Shown here in pieces: positions 16,268 through 22,475 of a DNA stretch of 28,180 nt. The notes below the pieces were generated by a model. The model was not told the DNA's origin. It was given only the letters and a program-made list of their open reading frames with translations, and searched no databases. How positions within the stretch are numbered: the stretch's first letter is position 1; each line of letters opens with the position of its first letter. This stretch comes from Candidatus Parcubacteria bacterium (GTDB taxonomy: Bacteria; Patescibacteriota; Patescibacteriia; PEXW01), in contig QZJU01000004.1 in assembly GCA_003597955.1 (NCBI GenBank), positions 1 to 28,180 on the forward strand, written 5' to 3'. The translations under genes and the position numbers were made by a program.

Positions 16268-18117
16268 TCTCTTTTCAAAACCGCGAAGAATGCGGCTTGC
16301 GGAATCTCCACTTTTCCCAGACTCTTCATCTTACGTTTGCCTTTTTTTTGTTTTTCCAGCAGTTTTATTTTCCGAGTGACATCGCCGCCATAGAGCTTGG
16401 CCGTCACATCCTTGCGCATAGCCGGCAAACTGGCCGAAGCGATAACTTTTGCACCTAGGACCGCCTGAATCTTCACTTCGAACATCTGCCGAGGCAGAAT
16501 AGCTTTTAAATGATCCACAATCTGCCGGCCAACCGCGTACGCTTCATCCTGATAAACCATGACAGCCAAAGCGTCCACTTTTTCATTGGCCACGAGAATG
16601 TCCAAACGCGTCACTTCGGCTTTCTCTGACCCGCTGATTTCGTAATTCAAAGAAGCATAACCGCTGGAAACACTTTTTAATCTATCATAAAAATCCACCA
16701 GTATTCCAGCCAGTGGCAATCGAGCATGAATTATCACCCGTTCCGCATCTAAGTATTCGGTGTGTTCATGCCGGCCACGTTTTTCCACGATCAGGCTTAA
16801 AATGCCCCCGATCGTGCTGGTGGGCATAACGATGTCCGCTTTCACCCACGGTTCTTCAATGTGGTCTATATGCGTTGATTCCGGCAAATCCAGAGGACTA
16901 GTAATAATGACAGCCCCGCTGACGGCTGCATGCAGGCTAGACTGTTCTTTGACTTTCCTGGTATGGGCGCGCAAGCCCGACTCATTCAAAAATACCTTGT
17001 AGGCCACGGACGGCACCGTGACTATCAAATCCAAATTATATTCGCGTCTTAACCGCTCTTGCACAATGTCTAAATGCAATAATCCTAGGAAACCGCAGCG
17101 AAAGCCGTGGCCCAAGGCTTGCGAGTGTTCAACTTCATAACTTAAAGCCGCGTCATTCAATTTCAGCTTGCCTAAAGCTTCTTTCAGTAAAGGAAAGTCA
17201 TCGCCCGCTTTAGTAAATAAACTCGCAAAAACCATGGGCTGCAGGTGTTTATAACCGGGCAAAGCCCGCAAAGCCGGGTTTATGGCCGAGGTTAAAGTAT
17301 CGCCGACGCGGGCGTCAGCCACGCTTTTCACGCCCGTCACCACATAGCCGATCTCTCCGGCTTTCAGGCTTGGAGCAGGAATGAATTTCGGCTGGAAATA
17401 GCCCACCTCCAGGGCTTCGCCTTGAGCGTCAGTCGCTAAAAACTTCACGCTTTCGCCTTTAACAATTTGCCCTTGAACGATTCTCACAAAAGTTATGACC
17501 CCTCGGTAATCGTCGAATTTGGAATCAAAAACCAAAGCTTGCAAAGACCGGTTTTCTTCGCCAACCGGTGCCGGGATTTTTTCAATGACTTTTTCCAGCA
17601 GGACTTTTACGCCCGCGCCGCTTTTGGCGGAAATTTTCAGGATGTCAGAATTCTGACAGCCCAGGAGTTTCGTCAATTCCCTTTCGCATTCTTCCACCCG
17701 AGCGTTAGGCAAATCGATCTTGTTTATGGCTGGAATTATCTCCAGGTTCTGTTCCAGAGCCAGATACAAATTTGCCAAAGTCTGCGCTTCCACGCCTTGG
17801 GTGGCATCAACCAGTAAAATCGCACCTTCGACCGCGGCCAGCGAGCGCGAAACTTCATAGGCAAAGTCCACGTGCCCGGGCGTATCAATCAAATTCAATT
17901 CATAATCTTGCTGGTTATACTGATATCGCATTCTAACCGCAGCCAATTTGATAGTAATGCCCCTTTCCCTTTCAATATCCATCTGATCCAGAATTTGCGA
18001 ACGCATTTCTCGTTTGGAAACCGTTCCGGTTAATTCCAAAAACCGGTCAGCCAAAGTGGACTTTCCATGGTCAATGTGAGCGATTATACAGAAATTTCGG
18101 ATATAGTTTGTTTGCAT
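16264..18117 (-). CDS. lepA: Elongation factor 4 (LepA) GTPase
   Basis: The 617-residue protein has the full LepA layout. The GTPase domain holds P-loop AHIDHGKST (13-21), the switch motif DTPGH and NKID. It is followed by domain II, the EF-G-like domains III and V, and the LepA-specific C-terminal domain ending in the basic stretch KKGKRKMKSLGKVEIPQAAF. LepA acts on stalled or mistranslocated ribosomes. The start MQTNYIRNFCII is the only Met near the family's N-terminus. TATAAT stands 2 nt before the ATG and there is no Shine-Dalgarno, so the leader is very short or transcription begins elsewhere. Just upstream lies a broken copy of the same 5' end. Confidence 0.97.
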   Translation of the reverse strand: MQTNYIRNFCIIAHIDHGKSTLADRFLELTGTVSKREMRSQILDQMDIERERGITIKLAAVRMRYQYNQQDYELNLIDTPGHVDFAYEVSRSLAAVEGAILLVDATQGVEAQTLANLYLALEQNLEIIPAINKIDLPNARVEECERELTKLLGCQNSDILKISAKSGAGVKVLLEKVIEKIPAPVGEENRSLQALVFDSKFDDYRGVITFVRIVQGQIVKGESVKFLATDAQGEALEVGYFQPKFIPAPSLKAGEIGYVVTGVKSVADARVGDTLTSAINPALRALPGYKHLQPMVFASLFTKAGDDFPLLKEALGKLKLNDAALSYEVEHSQALGHGFRCGFLGLLHLDIVQERLRREYNLDLIVTVPSVAYKVFLNESGLRAHTRKVKEQSSLHAAVSGAVIITSPLDLPESTHIDHIEEPWVKADIVMPTSTIGGILSLIVEKRGRHEHTEYLDAERVIIHARLPLAGILVDFYDRLKSVSSGYASLNYEISGSEKAEVTRLDILVANEKVDALAVMVYQDEAYAVGRQIVDHLKAILPRQMFEVKIQAVLGAKVIASASLPAMRKDVTAKLYGGDVTRKIKLLEKQKKGKRKMKSLGKVEIPQAAFFAVLKRD

Positions 18118-18145
18118 AAATTATACTTGAGGTTTGCCAACCTCG

Positions 18146-18189
18146 CCCCGCACCAGAGTTCCGCTCGAGCGGAACGATTGGTGCGCGGG
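18146..18189. repeat. GC-rich palindromic element A
   Basis: Outer arms CCCCGCACC (18146-18154) and GGTGCGCGGG (18180-18189) enclose a perfect 18-bp palindrome, GTTCCGCTCGAGCGGAAC (18158-18175). The outer arms match those of element B 20 bp away, so the two are related copies of one mobile or REP-like palindrome. Confidence 0.75.
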
Positions 18190-18281
18190 TGGTCAATGTG
18201 AGCGACTTGCCCCGCACCCGCTCTACCGTATGTAGAACAGTGGTGCGGGGTTATACAGAAATTTCGGATAAATTTTGACAT
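18190..18281 (-). pseudogene. Broken duplicate of the lepA 5' end
   Basis: Two blocks contiguous in lepA (18068-18083 and 18084-18103, 36 bp in all) recur here in the same order as 18190-18205 and 18251-18270, but separated by a 45-nt insert. An ATG at 18281 gives MSKFIRNFCI, then the insert-derived residues, then AHIDH, after which similarity ends. So this copy encodes the first residues of a LepA interrupted by a palindromic element at the point equal to codon 12 of the intact gene. It has no downstream GTPase body and cannot make LepA. Confidence 0.75.
18206..18250. repeat. GC-rich palindromic element B inserted in lepA fragment
   Basis: This 45-nt insert has arms CCCCGCACC (18210-18218) and GGTGCGGGG (18242-18250) and an inner stem TCTAC/GTAGA (18222-18236). 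It interrupts the duplicated lepA start exactly between two blocks that are adjacent in the intact gene, so insertion is visible directly. Confidence 0.8.
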
Positions 18282-18286
18282 AAGTT

Positions 18287-19909
18287 CTATCCTGATGAAT
18301 TTGGGCTTCTGCCGTTACGGAAAAAATCTTTGAATTTTCGCCACCAATCCCGAAAAATTTCCATTTCTTCAACTTTGAAAAGTGAGGCGGTGATTAAAAA
18401 AACCAGAATGCCAAAAATTCCGGCCGTTAAGCCTTGCAAGAAAATCCCGACCAAAGTGCGCATATCAACGCCCAAAGCCGCGAATCGCAAAGCCGCCCAA
18501 GCTGAAACCCCTGCGAACAAGGAGGCGATGACGATTTTCACGCAGGAGCGTGCAATATGAGCGTCGTCCAAATCCCCCAGTCTTCTGCGCAATAGATAGT
18601 AAAGGAATGACATATTCACCAGACTGGAAATCGAAAACGCCAAAGCCACGCCGATGATTCCTAACCTCGGCGCCAAATAAACGGCCAGGGCTATATCCAC
18701 TATGACGGCTAGGATCCCGACTTTTACCGGTGTAGCCGTGTCTTTAAGCGCGTAAAAAGATCGGGCCAAAATCGGAATCAAAGCTTGGGCAAAAATCGAC
18801 AAAGTGAAGAAGCCCAAAATCTGCGCAGTCAAATAAGTCGCGTTCCAATCAAAAGCCCTGGCTCCCACGACCACGCGGACGATCTGCGCCCTTAAAACCA
18901 AAAGCAGAACCGAGGTTGGAATCATTACGACTAAAAGCCTTCTGATGGTTTTGGAAAAATGAGCTTTGAAAGCGGGCAGATTCTGGCTGGCAAAAGCTTC
19001 GGAAAAAACCGGAAAAACCGCGATGGCCAGCGAAACGCCAAAAACATTTATGGGAAAATTCTGTAAATTATTTGCGAAGTTTAATTGGGTTAAACTCCCC
19101 GCGGCTAAGCTGGAAGCAATAATCGTGCTAACCAGCTGATCGATCTGGTTCACGGCCAAACCAAAAGTCCGCGGCAACATGAGTCGACCGACTTCTTTTA
19201 CGCCCGGGTGGCGCCATTTTAAAATGCGCATATATCGAAAACCCAAACGCAAAACGCTGGGTACTTGGATAAGTAAATGGGCACCTGCGCCCAATACCAC
19301 ACCGTAGGCCAAGCCGGTTATGCCCCAGCGCGGTACAAAAAAAACAATGCCGGCAATGATACCTAGGTTATAAAGCACCGGCGCCAATGCAAATGCCATA
19401 AACCTTTTGAAGGAATTCAGAATGGCGGAAACAATGTTGCTGGCACCGAAAAACACTATAGCCACAAGCATAATGCGGCTTAATTGAATCGTGGTCTGCA
19501 ATTTTTCACCGGAAAAGCCCGGCGCAATTAAAGGCACTAAAAAATCGGCAAAAATAAAAAACAAAATTCCTAAGCCTATCAAGACGATCAAAAGCAAGTT
19601 TAAAATGGAATTAGCCACACACCAGGCCTCGTCTTTTAATTCCGGATTTTTTTCCGCTCTTTTCAAATAACTCACAAAAACCGGAATAAACGAGGAAGAC
19701 AGCGCGCCTAAAACCAGAACATTAAAAACAAAATCCGGCAGTTTAAATGCCGCGAAATACGGGTCCAAAGCCCCACCTCCGCCGAATGTGCTGGCCAGCA
19801 TCCGATCCCGCACCAAGCCTAAAATCCGGCTGGCGACACCGGTAAAGCCAATGACGATGGCGCCGCCTAAGATGGTGGTGGAGAGTTTTTGCCAGAGCTG
19901 CTTTAACAT
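18287..19909 (-). CDS. murJ: Lipid II flippase MurJ (MviN)
   Basis: The start chosen is the ATG at 19909 (MLKQLWQKLSTTILGGAIVI), giving 540 residues; a longer frame reaches 19975 but would read through the terminator of the preceding gene. The protein has about 14 transmembrane helices of the MOP superfamily. It begins with the MurJ-type N-terminus GFTGVASRILGLVRDRMLA and contains the FKLPDFVFNVLVLGALSSSFIPVF segment common to MviN/MurJ (only its start is quoted as diagnostic: LPDFVFN). It translocates lipid-linked peptidoglycan precursor. Its own promoter must lie within 19910-19953; GATAAA at 19930-19935 region is a weak -10 candidate. It is followed by the lepA fragment. Confidence 0.95.
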   Translation of the reverse strand: MLKQLWQKLSTTILGGAIVIGFTGVASRILGLVRDRMLASTFGGGGALDPYFAAFKLPDFVFNVLVLGALSSSFIPVFVSYLKRAEKNPELKDEAWCVANSILNLLLIVLIGLGILFFIFADFLVPLIAPGFSGEKLQTTIQLSRIMLVAIVFFGASNIVSAILNSFKRFMAFALAPVLYNLGIIAGIVFFVPRWGITGLAYGVVLGAGAHLLIQVPSVLRLGFRYMRILKWRHPGVKEVGRLMLPRTFGLAVNQIDQLVSTIIASSLAAGSLTQLNFANNLQNFPINVFGVSLAIAVFPVFSEAFASQNLPAFKAHFSKTIRRLLVVMIPTSVLLLVLRAQIVRVVVGARAFDWNATYLTAQILGFFTLSIFAQALIPILARSFYALKDTATPVKVGILAVIVDIALAVYLAPRLGIIGVALAFSISSLVNMSFLYYLLRRRLGDLDDAHIARSCVKIVIASLFAGVSAWAALRFAALGVDMRTLVGIFLQGLTAGIFGILVFLITASLFKVEEMEIFRDWWRKFKDFFRNGRSPNSSG

Positions 19910-19953
19910 AGTTTGTGAAATTGAGTTTATCGAAAAAACCCAATTTTTACAAT

Positions 19954-19988
19954 AAAAAACCCCTTGCTTTTTCAAAAGTAAGGGGGTT
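19954..19988 (-). terminator. Intrinsic terminator of the 117-residue protein gene
   Basis: On the minus strand AACCCCCTTAC / AGCAAGGGGTT forms a strong stem followed by TTTTTTATT. It starts a few bases after the stop codon at 19995 and separates the array from murJ. Confidence 0.85.
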
Positions 19989-19994
19989 AGGGGG

Positions 19995-20348
19995 TTATCT
20001 TACGCCAAGAAAATAAAAATCTGGTGTAAAAGTCTGCTTGATCGGTGCCCAAAGTTGTTGGGGCTTGCCTGCACCGTTTTGCTCGAAAAATACAACTCTG
20101 GGGTCTGAAGCTGAAACGGCTTCCAGATCCTTTGGGCAGACTATCTTATATTCAACCAAATCCGGGTGAACCTTTAGCAATTCCTCGTAATCGGAACACT
20201 CGGCGTATGTGAGCCCGCGGTTTTTTAGCTCACACGCAAATTGCGCAAACCTCGATGCATACGCACTTTTCAAAAGAACGTAGGTTTTGTTGTTAATCTT
20301 GAAAACCAACTCCTCCCAAGCTGAATCGCTCTCGTGGTAAAAGGGCAT
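19995..20348 (-). CDS. Unknown 117-residue soluble protein
   Basis: The start is the ATG at 20348 (MPFYHESDSAWEEL), 8 nt after a strong GGAGG; an extension to 20393 has no such site. The product is soluble, with aromatic and acidic residues throughout (EELVFKINNKTYVLLKSAYA, then DYEELLKVHPDLVEYKIVCP). Two cysteines (in FACELKNRG and AECSDYEE) are present but no known motif. It is the last gene of the small-gene array, has a perfect terminator after it and a long structured leader before it with a recognisable promoter (20545-20572). Function unknown. Confidence 0.75.
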   Translation of the reverse strand: MPFYHESDSAWEELVFKINNKTYVLLKSAYASRFAQFACELKNRGLTYAECSDYEELLKVHPDLVEYKIVCPKDLEAVSASDPRVVFFEQNGAGKPQQLWAPIKQTFTPDFYFLGVR

Positions 20349-20383
20349 TGTTGAATTCCTCCGTGAATAATTGGTTTTTATTT

Positions 20384-20400
20384 CTTTCAGCAAAGTATTT
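20384..20400 (-). repeat. Leader hairpin (array second-hairpin type, degenerate)
   Basis: On the minus strand AGCAAA-TAC-TTTGCT is followed by GAAAGAAA and an A-rich leader to the ribosome site. The 3' flank GCTGAAAGAAA matches that of the conserved hairpins further up the array. Confidence 0.5.
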
Positions 20401-20527
20401 GCTTTTCCTGACCGGGTTACGCCGTGCGAATGATACCCGCGTTTGCTTTCAATTCAATAGGGAGAGAGTCCCACTAAATATCCATTAAACGTGAGATCGT
20501 AAGAAGGGTAACCCGGCCGGGAAAAGC
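20401..20527 (-). ncRNA. Large structured leader or small RNA closed by 20-bp inverted repeat
   Basis: Arms 20401-20420 (GCTTTTCCTGACCGGGTTAC) and 20508-20527 pair at 17 of 20 positions, with a symmetric 3-nt internal loop. They enclose 87 nt including the small hairpin GGGACTCTCTCCC. A minus-strand promoter lies just before it, so the RNA would be the 5' part of the mRNA for the 117-residue protein or a separate small RNA. I do not recognise a known riboswitch class, 6S or SRP RNA motif in it. Confidence 0.55.
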
Positions 20528-20544
20528 AACTAATTCACACCCCG

Positions 20545-20572
20545 ATTATAATCCCCTGGCCTGAAAAGGCAA
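20545..20572 (-). promoter_or_regulatory. Sigma-70-type promoter for the structured leader
   Basis: On the minus strand TTGCCT (20572-20567), a 16-nt spacer and TATAAT (20550-20545). Transcription would start near 20538. The -35 box lies inside the hairpin at 20561-20589. Confidence 0.6.
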
Positions 20573-20589
20573 ATTTATTGCCTGTTCAG
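20561..20589 (-). repeat. Second hairpin of the array (variant)
   Basis: On the minus strand CTGAACAGGCAA / TTGCCTTTTCAG forms a stem with a TAAA loop. It stands directly after the terminator at 20590-20621, as in the other intergenic modules, but does not share the CCAGC core. Confidence 0.6.
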
Positions 20590-20621
20590 AAAGAGGAACG
20601 GGCAATTCAAAGAATTGCCCG
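20590..20621 (-). terminator. Terminator of the pilin-like protein gene
   Basis: On the minus strand CGGGCAATTCTTTGAATTGCCCG is a perfect stem with a short loop, followed by TTCCTCTTTCT. It begins about 17 nt after the stop codon at 20638. Confidence 0.75.
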
Positions 20622-20637
20622 TGCTTTCCTTAAGAAC

Positions 20638-21039
20638 TTAATCTTCTTTGTCGTAAACCAGATGCTCGGGGTCAGCCTTTGGTCCATAAATCGTCCAGGT
20701 GTCAATTATTCCGTCTTGGTCTAAATCAACTGTCGCCTGCGCGTAGAAAATCTTCTTGGCCAAATTTGGCGGAACATCGGTATCGATTATTACTTCATAT
20801 TCATAAGGATCCTGATTGGATTTTTCAAATCCGATTGCGGCCAAATCTGTGGTGTATTCACAATGCAGCTGGAAATACAAAAATTCTTTGACTTGGATTT
20901 CCAGCAAACCCTGTTGGGCAAAATCCCAAGAATTATTGAACTCCGCGCTTGACGAATCGGTTTGGCTGATTAATAAAGCCAGAAATAATACGCCGATTAG
21001 CAAGAAAATAATACTTGAACTAGGAAACGAAGAAGATAT
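20638..21039 (-). CDS. Secreted pilin-like protein with non-canonical start codon
   Basis: The frame ending at 20638 has TTG (21003) as its only standard start, but no ribosome site precedes it and it would cut the hydrophobic segment. AGGAGG at 21054-21049 instead points to ATA at 21039 (9 nt) or ATT at 21045 (3 nt). With ATA the product has 133 residues: a Ser-rich start, a hydrophobic helix (IIFLLIGVLFLALLI), an amphipathic helix, then YTTDLAAIGF and YAQATVDLDQDGIIDTWTI. The last two are the hallmark segments of the globular part of bacterial type IV pilins, but no prepilin peptidase site (GFTLIE) is present. It is coupled to the 43-residue protein gene. The pilin relationship is inference from motifs. 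Confidence 0.65.
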   Translation of the reverse strand: MSSSFPSSSIIFLLIGVLFLALLISQTDSSSAEFNNSWDFAQQGLLEIQVKEFLYFQLHCEYTTDLAAIGFEKSNQDPYEYEVIIDTDVPPNLAKKIFYAQATVDLDQDGIIDTWTIYGPKADPEHLVYDKED

Positions 21040-21054
21040 TTTAATAAACCTCCT

Positions 21055-21186
21055 TTATTTTTGGTTTTCAATCTGCTGTTTTTTCAGCTTCTCGGCCGTG
21101 AACATAATCCGAGGCCAGGCCAAACCGATGACACAACCAATAATCACTACATAGATCAAGAATCTGATTGTCGAATCCTTTTTCAT
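21055..21186 (-). CDS. 43-residue membrane microprotein
   Basis: ATG at 21186, 9 nt after AAGGAGG, opens a 43-codon frame: MKKDSTIRFLIYVVIIGCVIGLAWPRIMFTAEKLKKQQIENQK shape, i.e. basic start, one transmembrane helix (about residues 9-26) and a charged C-terminal helix of about 17 residues. Its TAA stop overlaps the AGGAGG of the pilin-like gene, so the two are made together. The hydrophobic-helix-plus-amphipathic-tail layout resembles the N-terminal spine of pilins, which may be relevant given its partner. Function unknown. Confidence 0.7.
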   Translation of the reverse strand: MKKDSTIRFLIYVVIIGCVIGLAWPRIMFTAEKLKKQQIENQK

Positions 21187-21219
21187 TTTTCAAAACCTCC
21201 TTGTTTTCTTTGTTTTCAT

Positions 21220-21268
21220 TCTCATTTTCAGCCTATAAATTTTTGCGTGAATTTACAAGTTGAAATTG
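21220..21268 (-). repeat. Second hairpin of the array (variant)
   Basis: On the minus strand TGTAAATT and AATTTATA form the inner stem and the outer TTTCA pairs with TGAAA. The 3' flank GGCTGAAAATGAGAA matches the conserved flank of the core hairpins. It follows the terminator at 21268-21298 and precedes the A-rich leader of the 43-residue gene. Confidence 0.55.
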
Positions 21269-21298
21269 AGGAAACAGATTTTTCTAAAATCTGTTTCC
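21268..21298 (-). terminator. Terminator of the cysteine-rich protein gene
   Basis: On the minus strand GGAAACAGATTTT / AAAATCTGTTTCC is a near-perfect stem, followed by TCAATTTC. It begins 12 nt after the stop codon at 21310. Confidence 0.7.
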
Positions 21299-21309
21299 AA
21301 AAAAGAACC

Positions 21310-21756
21310 TCATGCCAAGGACGCGGGCAGTTTACCGGCCACAAGATCACCAATGGTCTGATAATAACCTCGCGCCTTCATTTTGGCCTGCCTTCTGGCC
21401 TGCCGCGCTTCTTCAAGCTGATTCAAGACATGCATAGCGATCATTCGAATCCCCAGAAACCACGAGGGATTGGCGTCAATCTCCGCCTGCATTTCCTGGG
21501 CACAGAAAAAACAGAACGGCCCTTTGCGGGTCAGCTTGGTCGGATCGCCGTCAAGCGTTCGGAAGTAAAAAGCGCTGACGCTGACTTTTTGCCCTGCTAC
21601 CTGCTGATAGATCTTTTCCGTGCTGGGAGTAATTTTCCGCCTGTCCACAAACTGATAAATCTTTGCGTTGATGTCGTGATGTTCAAAGCATTTCCGCTTG
21701 CGGTCTCTGCCGTAATGACGGCATTTTTCTCCACTGGCGCACCTGATCATTGCCAT
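21310..21756 (-). CDS. Unknown 148-residue cysteine-containing, possibly zinc-binding protein
   Basis: The start is the ATG at 21756 (MAMIRCASGEKC), 4 nt after AAGGAGG; the next ATG 6 nt later is an alternative. Cys6, Cys12 and Cys23 (CASGEKCRHYG, KCFEHHD) and the pair Cys82/Cys85 (FCFFCAQE) form a set that could hold a structural metal. A basic helix-rich C-terminal half contains LEEARQARRQAKMKARG. No signal peptide or membrane helix is seen, making it one of the few cytosolic products of the array. No family is recognised; a nucleic-acid-binding role would fit the charge but is speculation. Confidence 0.7.
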   Translation of the reverse strand: MAMIRCASGEKCRHYGRDRKRKCFEHHDINAKIYQFVDRRKITPSTEKIYQQVAGQKVSVSAFYFRTLDGDPTKLTRKGPFCFFCAQEMQAEIDANPSWFLGIRMIAMHVLNQLEEARQARRQAKMKARGYYQTIGDLVAGKLPASLA

Positions 21757-21805
21757 AAATCCTCCTTGATATGTTTGTTTGGTTTTTTCCCTTTTCAAAA
21801 GACAA

Positions 21806-21830
21806 CTTCCTTATCGTTTGAAATAGGAAG
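21806..21830 (-). repeat. Second hairpin of the array (variant)
   Basis: On the minus strand CTTCCT and AGGAAG form a 6-bp stem directly after the terminator, followed by TTTTGAAAAGGGAAAA, which resembles the A-rich 3' flank of the core hairpins. Confidence 0.5.
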
Positions 21831-21852
21831 GGCAGAATCCAAGATTCTGCCC
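21826..21852 (-). terminator. Terminator of the 163-residue membrane protein gene
   Basis: On the minus strand GGGCAGAATC / GATTCTGCCC is a perfect stem followed by TTCCTATTTC. It begins 15 nt after the stop codon at 21868. Confidence 0.75.
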
Positions 21853-21867
21853 GAAAAAAACCATTGG

Positions 21868-22359
21868 CTACCGGATGTTCGTCAGAAAGTAGATCAGTAT
21901 GACAATTATGCCGATTATGATTAAAATCTTGAAAAAAGATTTCACGATCTTAAATAGCCCAATAATCATCAATATGGCTAAAAGAATAACTATGGCTGTC
22001 ATTATGGGGCTGTGGCTAAAAAAGCCGCCTAAGCCAATTCCGAATAAACCCAAGAGCGGCATCTGCACCAGCAAAGACTGTTTGGGCATTTCTGGTCTTT
22101 CGAAAAATTCCGCTTCAATTGAGCCAGGCATGTCTTTGAAAGAAATCAAGCCATTTTTCGACCTGACCACTTTATACCACCGACCGGGTTCAAACCTTTT
22201 GGCCGGGCAATTCGGCCCAGGCGTCACTATGACCCCGGGTTTAAAGCCCCGAAGCCTGGCAAGCAAGCCCGGGCGGATTCGCGGCCAAAAAATCAGCAGA
22301 AAAGCAATAAGTGCCAGGCAAATAGCCAGACTAAGCCCGTCAAATCTTACGGTTTCCAT
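21868..22359 (-). CDS. Unknown 163-residue membrane protein
   Basis: The start is the ATG at 22359 (METVRFDGLSLAICLALIAF), 8 nt after AGGAG; a longer frame to 22407 runs into the leader hairpin. It has an N-terminal transmembrane helix, a central hydrophilic domain of about 60 residues (FKPGVIVTPGPNCPAKRF, then RWYKVVRSKNGLISFKDMPG) and two or three C-terminal helices that are nearly pure Ile/Leu. The central part reads like a small SH3-like beta barrel but this is not established. It has its own leader hairpin and terminator. Confidence 0.75.
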   Translation of the reverse strand: METVRFDGLSLAICLALIAFLLIFWPRIRPGLLARLRGFKPGVIVTPGPNCPAKRFEPGRWYKVVRSKNGLISFKDMPGSIEAEFFERPEMPKQSLLVQMPLLGLFGIGLGGFFSHSPIMTAIVILLAILMIIGLFKIVKSFFKILIIIGIIVILIYFLTNIR

Positions 22360-22390
22360 TTTCTTAACTCCTGTATTTTTTGTGTTTTGC

Positions 22391-22433
22391 TTCTTTTCAG
22401 CCGACAAATTGTTTTATCAGCTGGAAAAAATGC
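22391..22433 (-). repeat. Core second hairpin, copy 1 (identical to copy 2)
   Basis: On the minus strand CAGCTGATAAA and TTTGTCGGCTG form an 11-bp stem (one G-T or two) with loop ACAA. The preceding T6 tract of the terminator can extend it by pairing with the following AAAAGAA. All 43 bases equal 23678-23720. It lies 32 nt upstream of the 163-residue gene start. Confidence 0.85.
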
Positions 22434-22466
22434 AGATGGCTTAAAGTAAACCCCAATCCATCTGCG
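22430..22466 (-). terminator. Terminator of paralogue 1 gene
   Basis: On the minus strand GCAGATGG (22465-22458) pairs with CCATCTGC (22439-22432), followed by ATTTTTT. Starts 10 nt after the stop codon at 22476. Confidence 0.85.
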
Positions 22467-22475
22467 AAGGAACAT

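Noticed and set aside
20401-20527. 6S or SRP RNA
   Set aside because: The SRP GGAA-type apical motif and a 6S-like central bubble with flanking helices cannot be made out; left as unknown structured RNA.
21061-21924. 287-codon plus-strand frame
   Set aside because: It lies antisense across the 163-residue, cysteine-rich and 43-residue genes plus their terminators, and its product has no recognisable composition or ribosome site.
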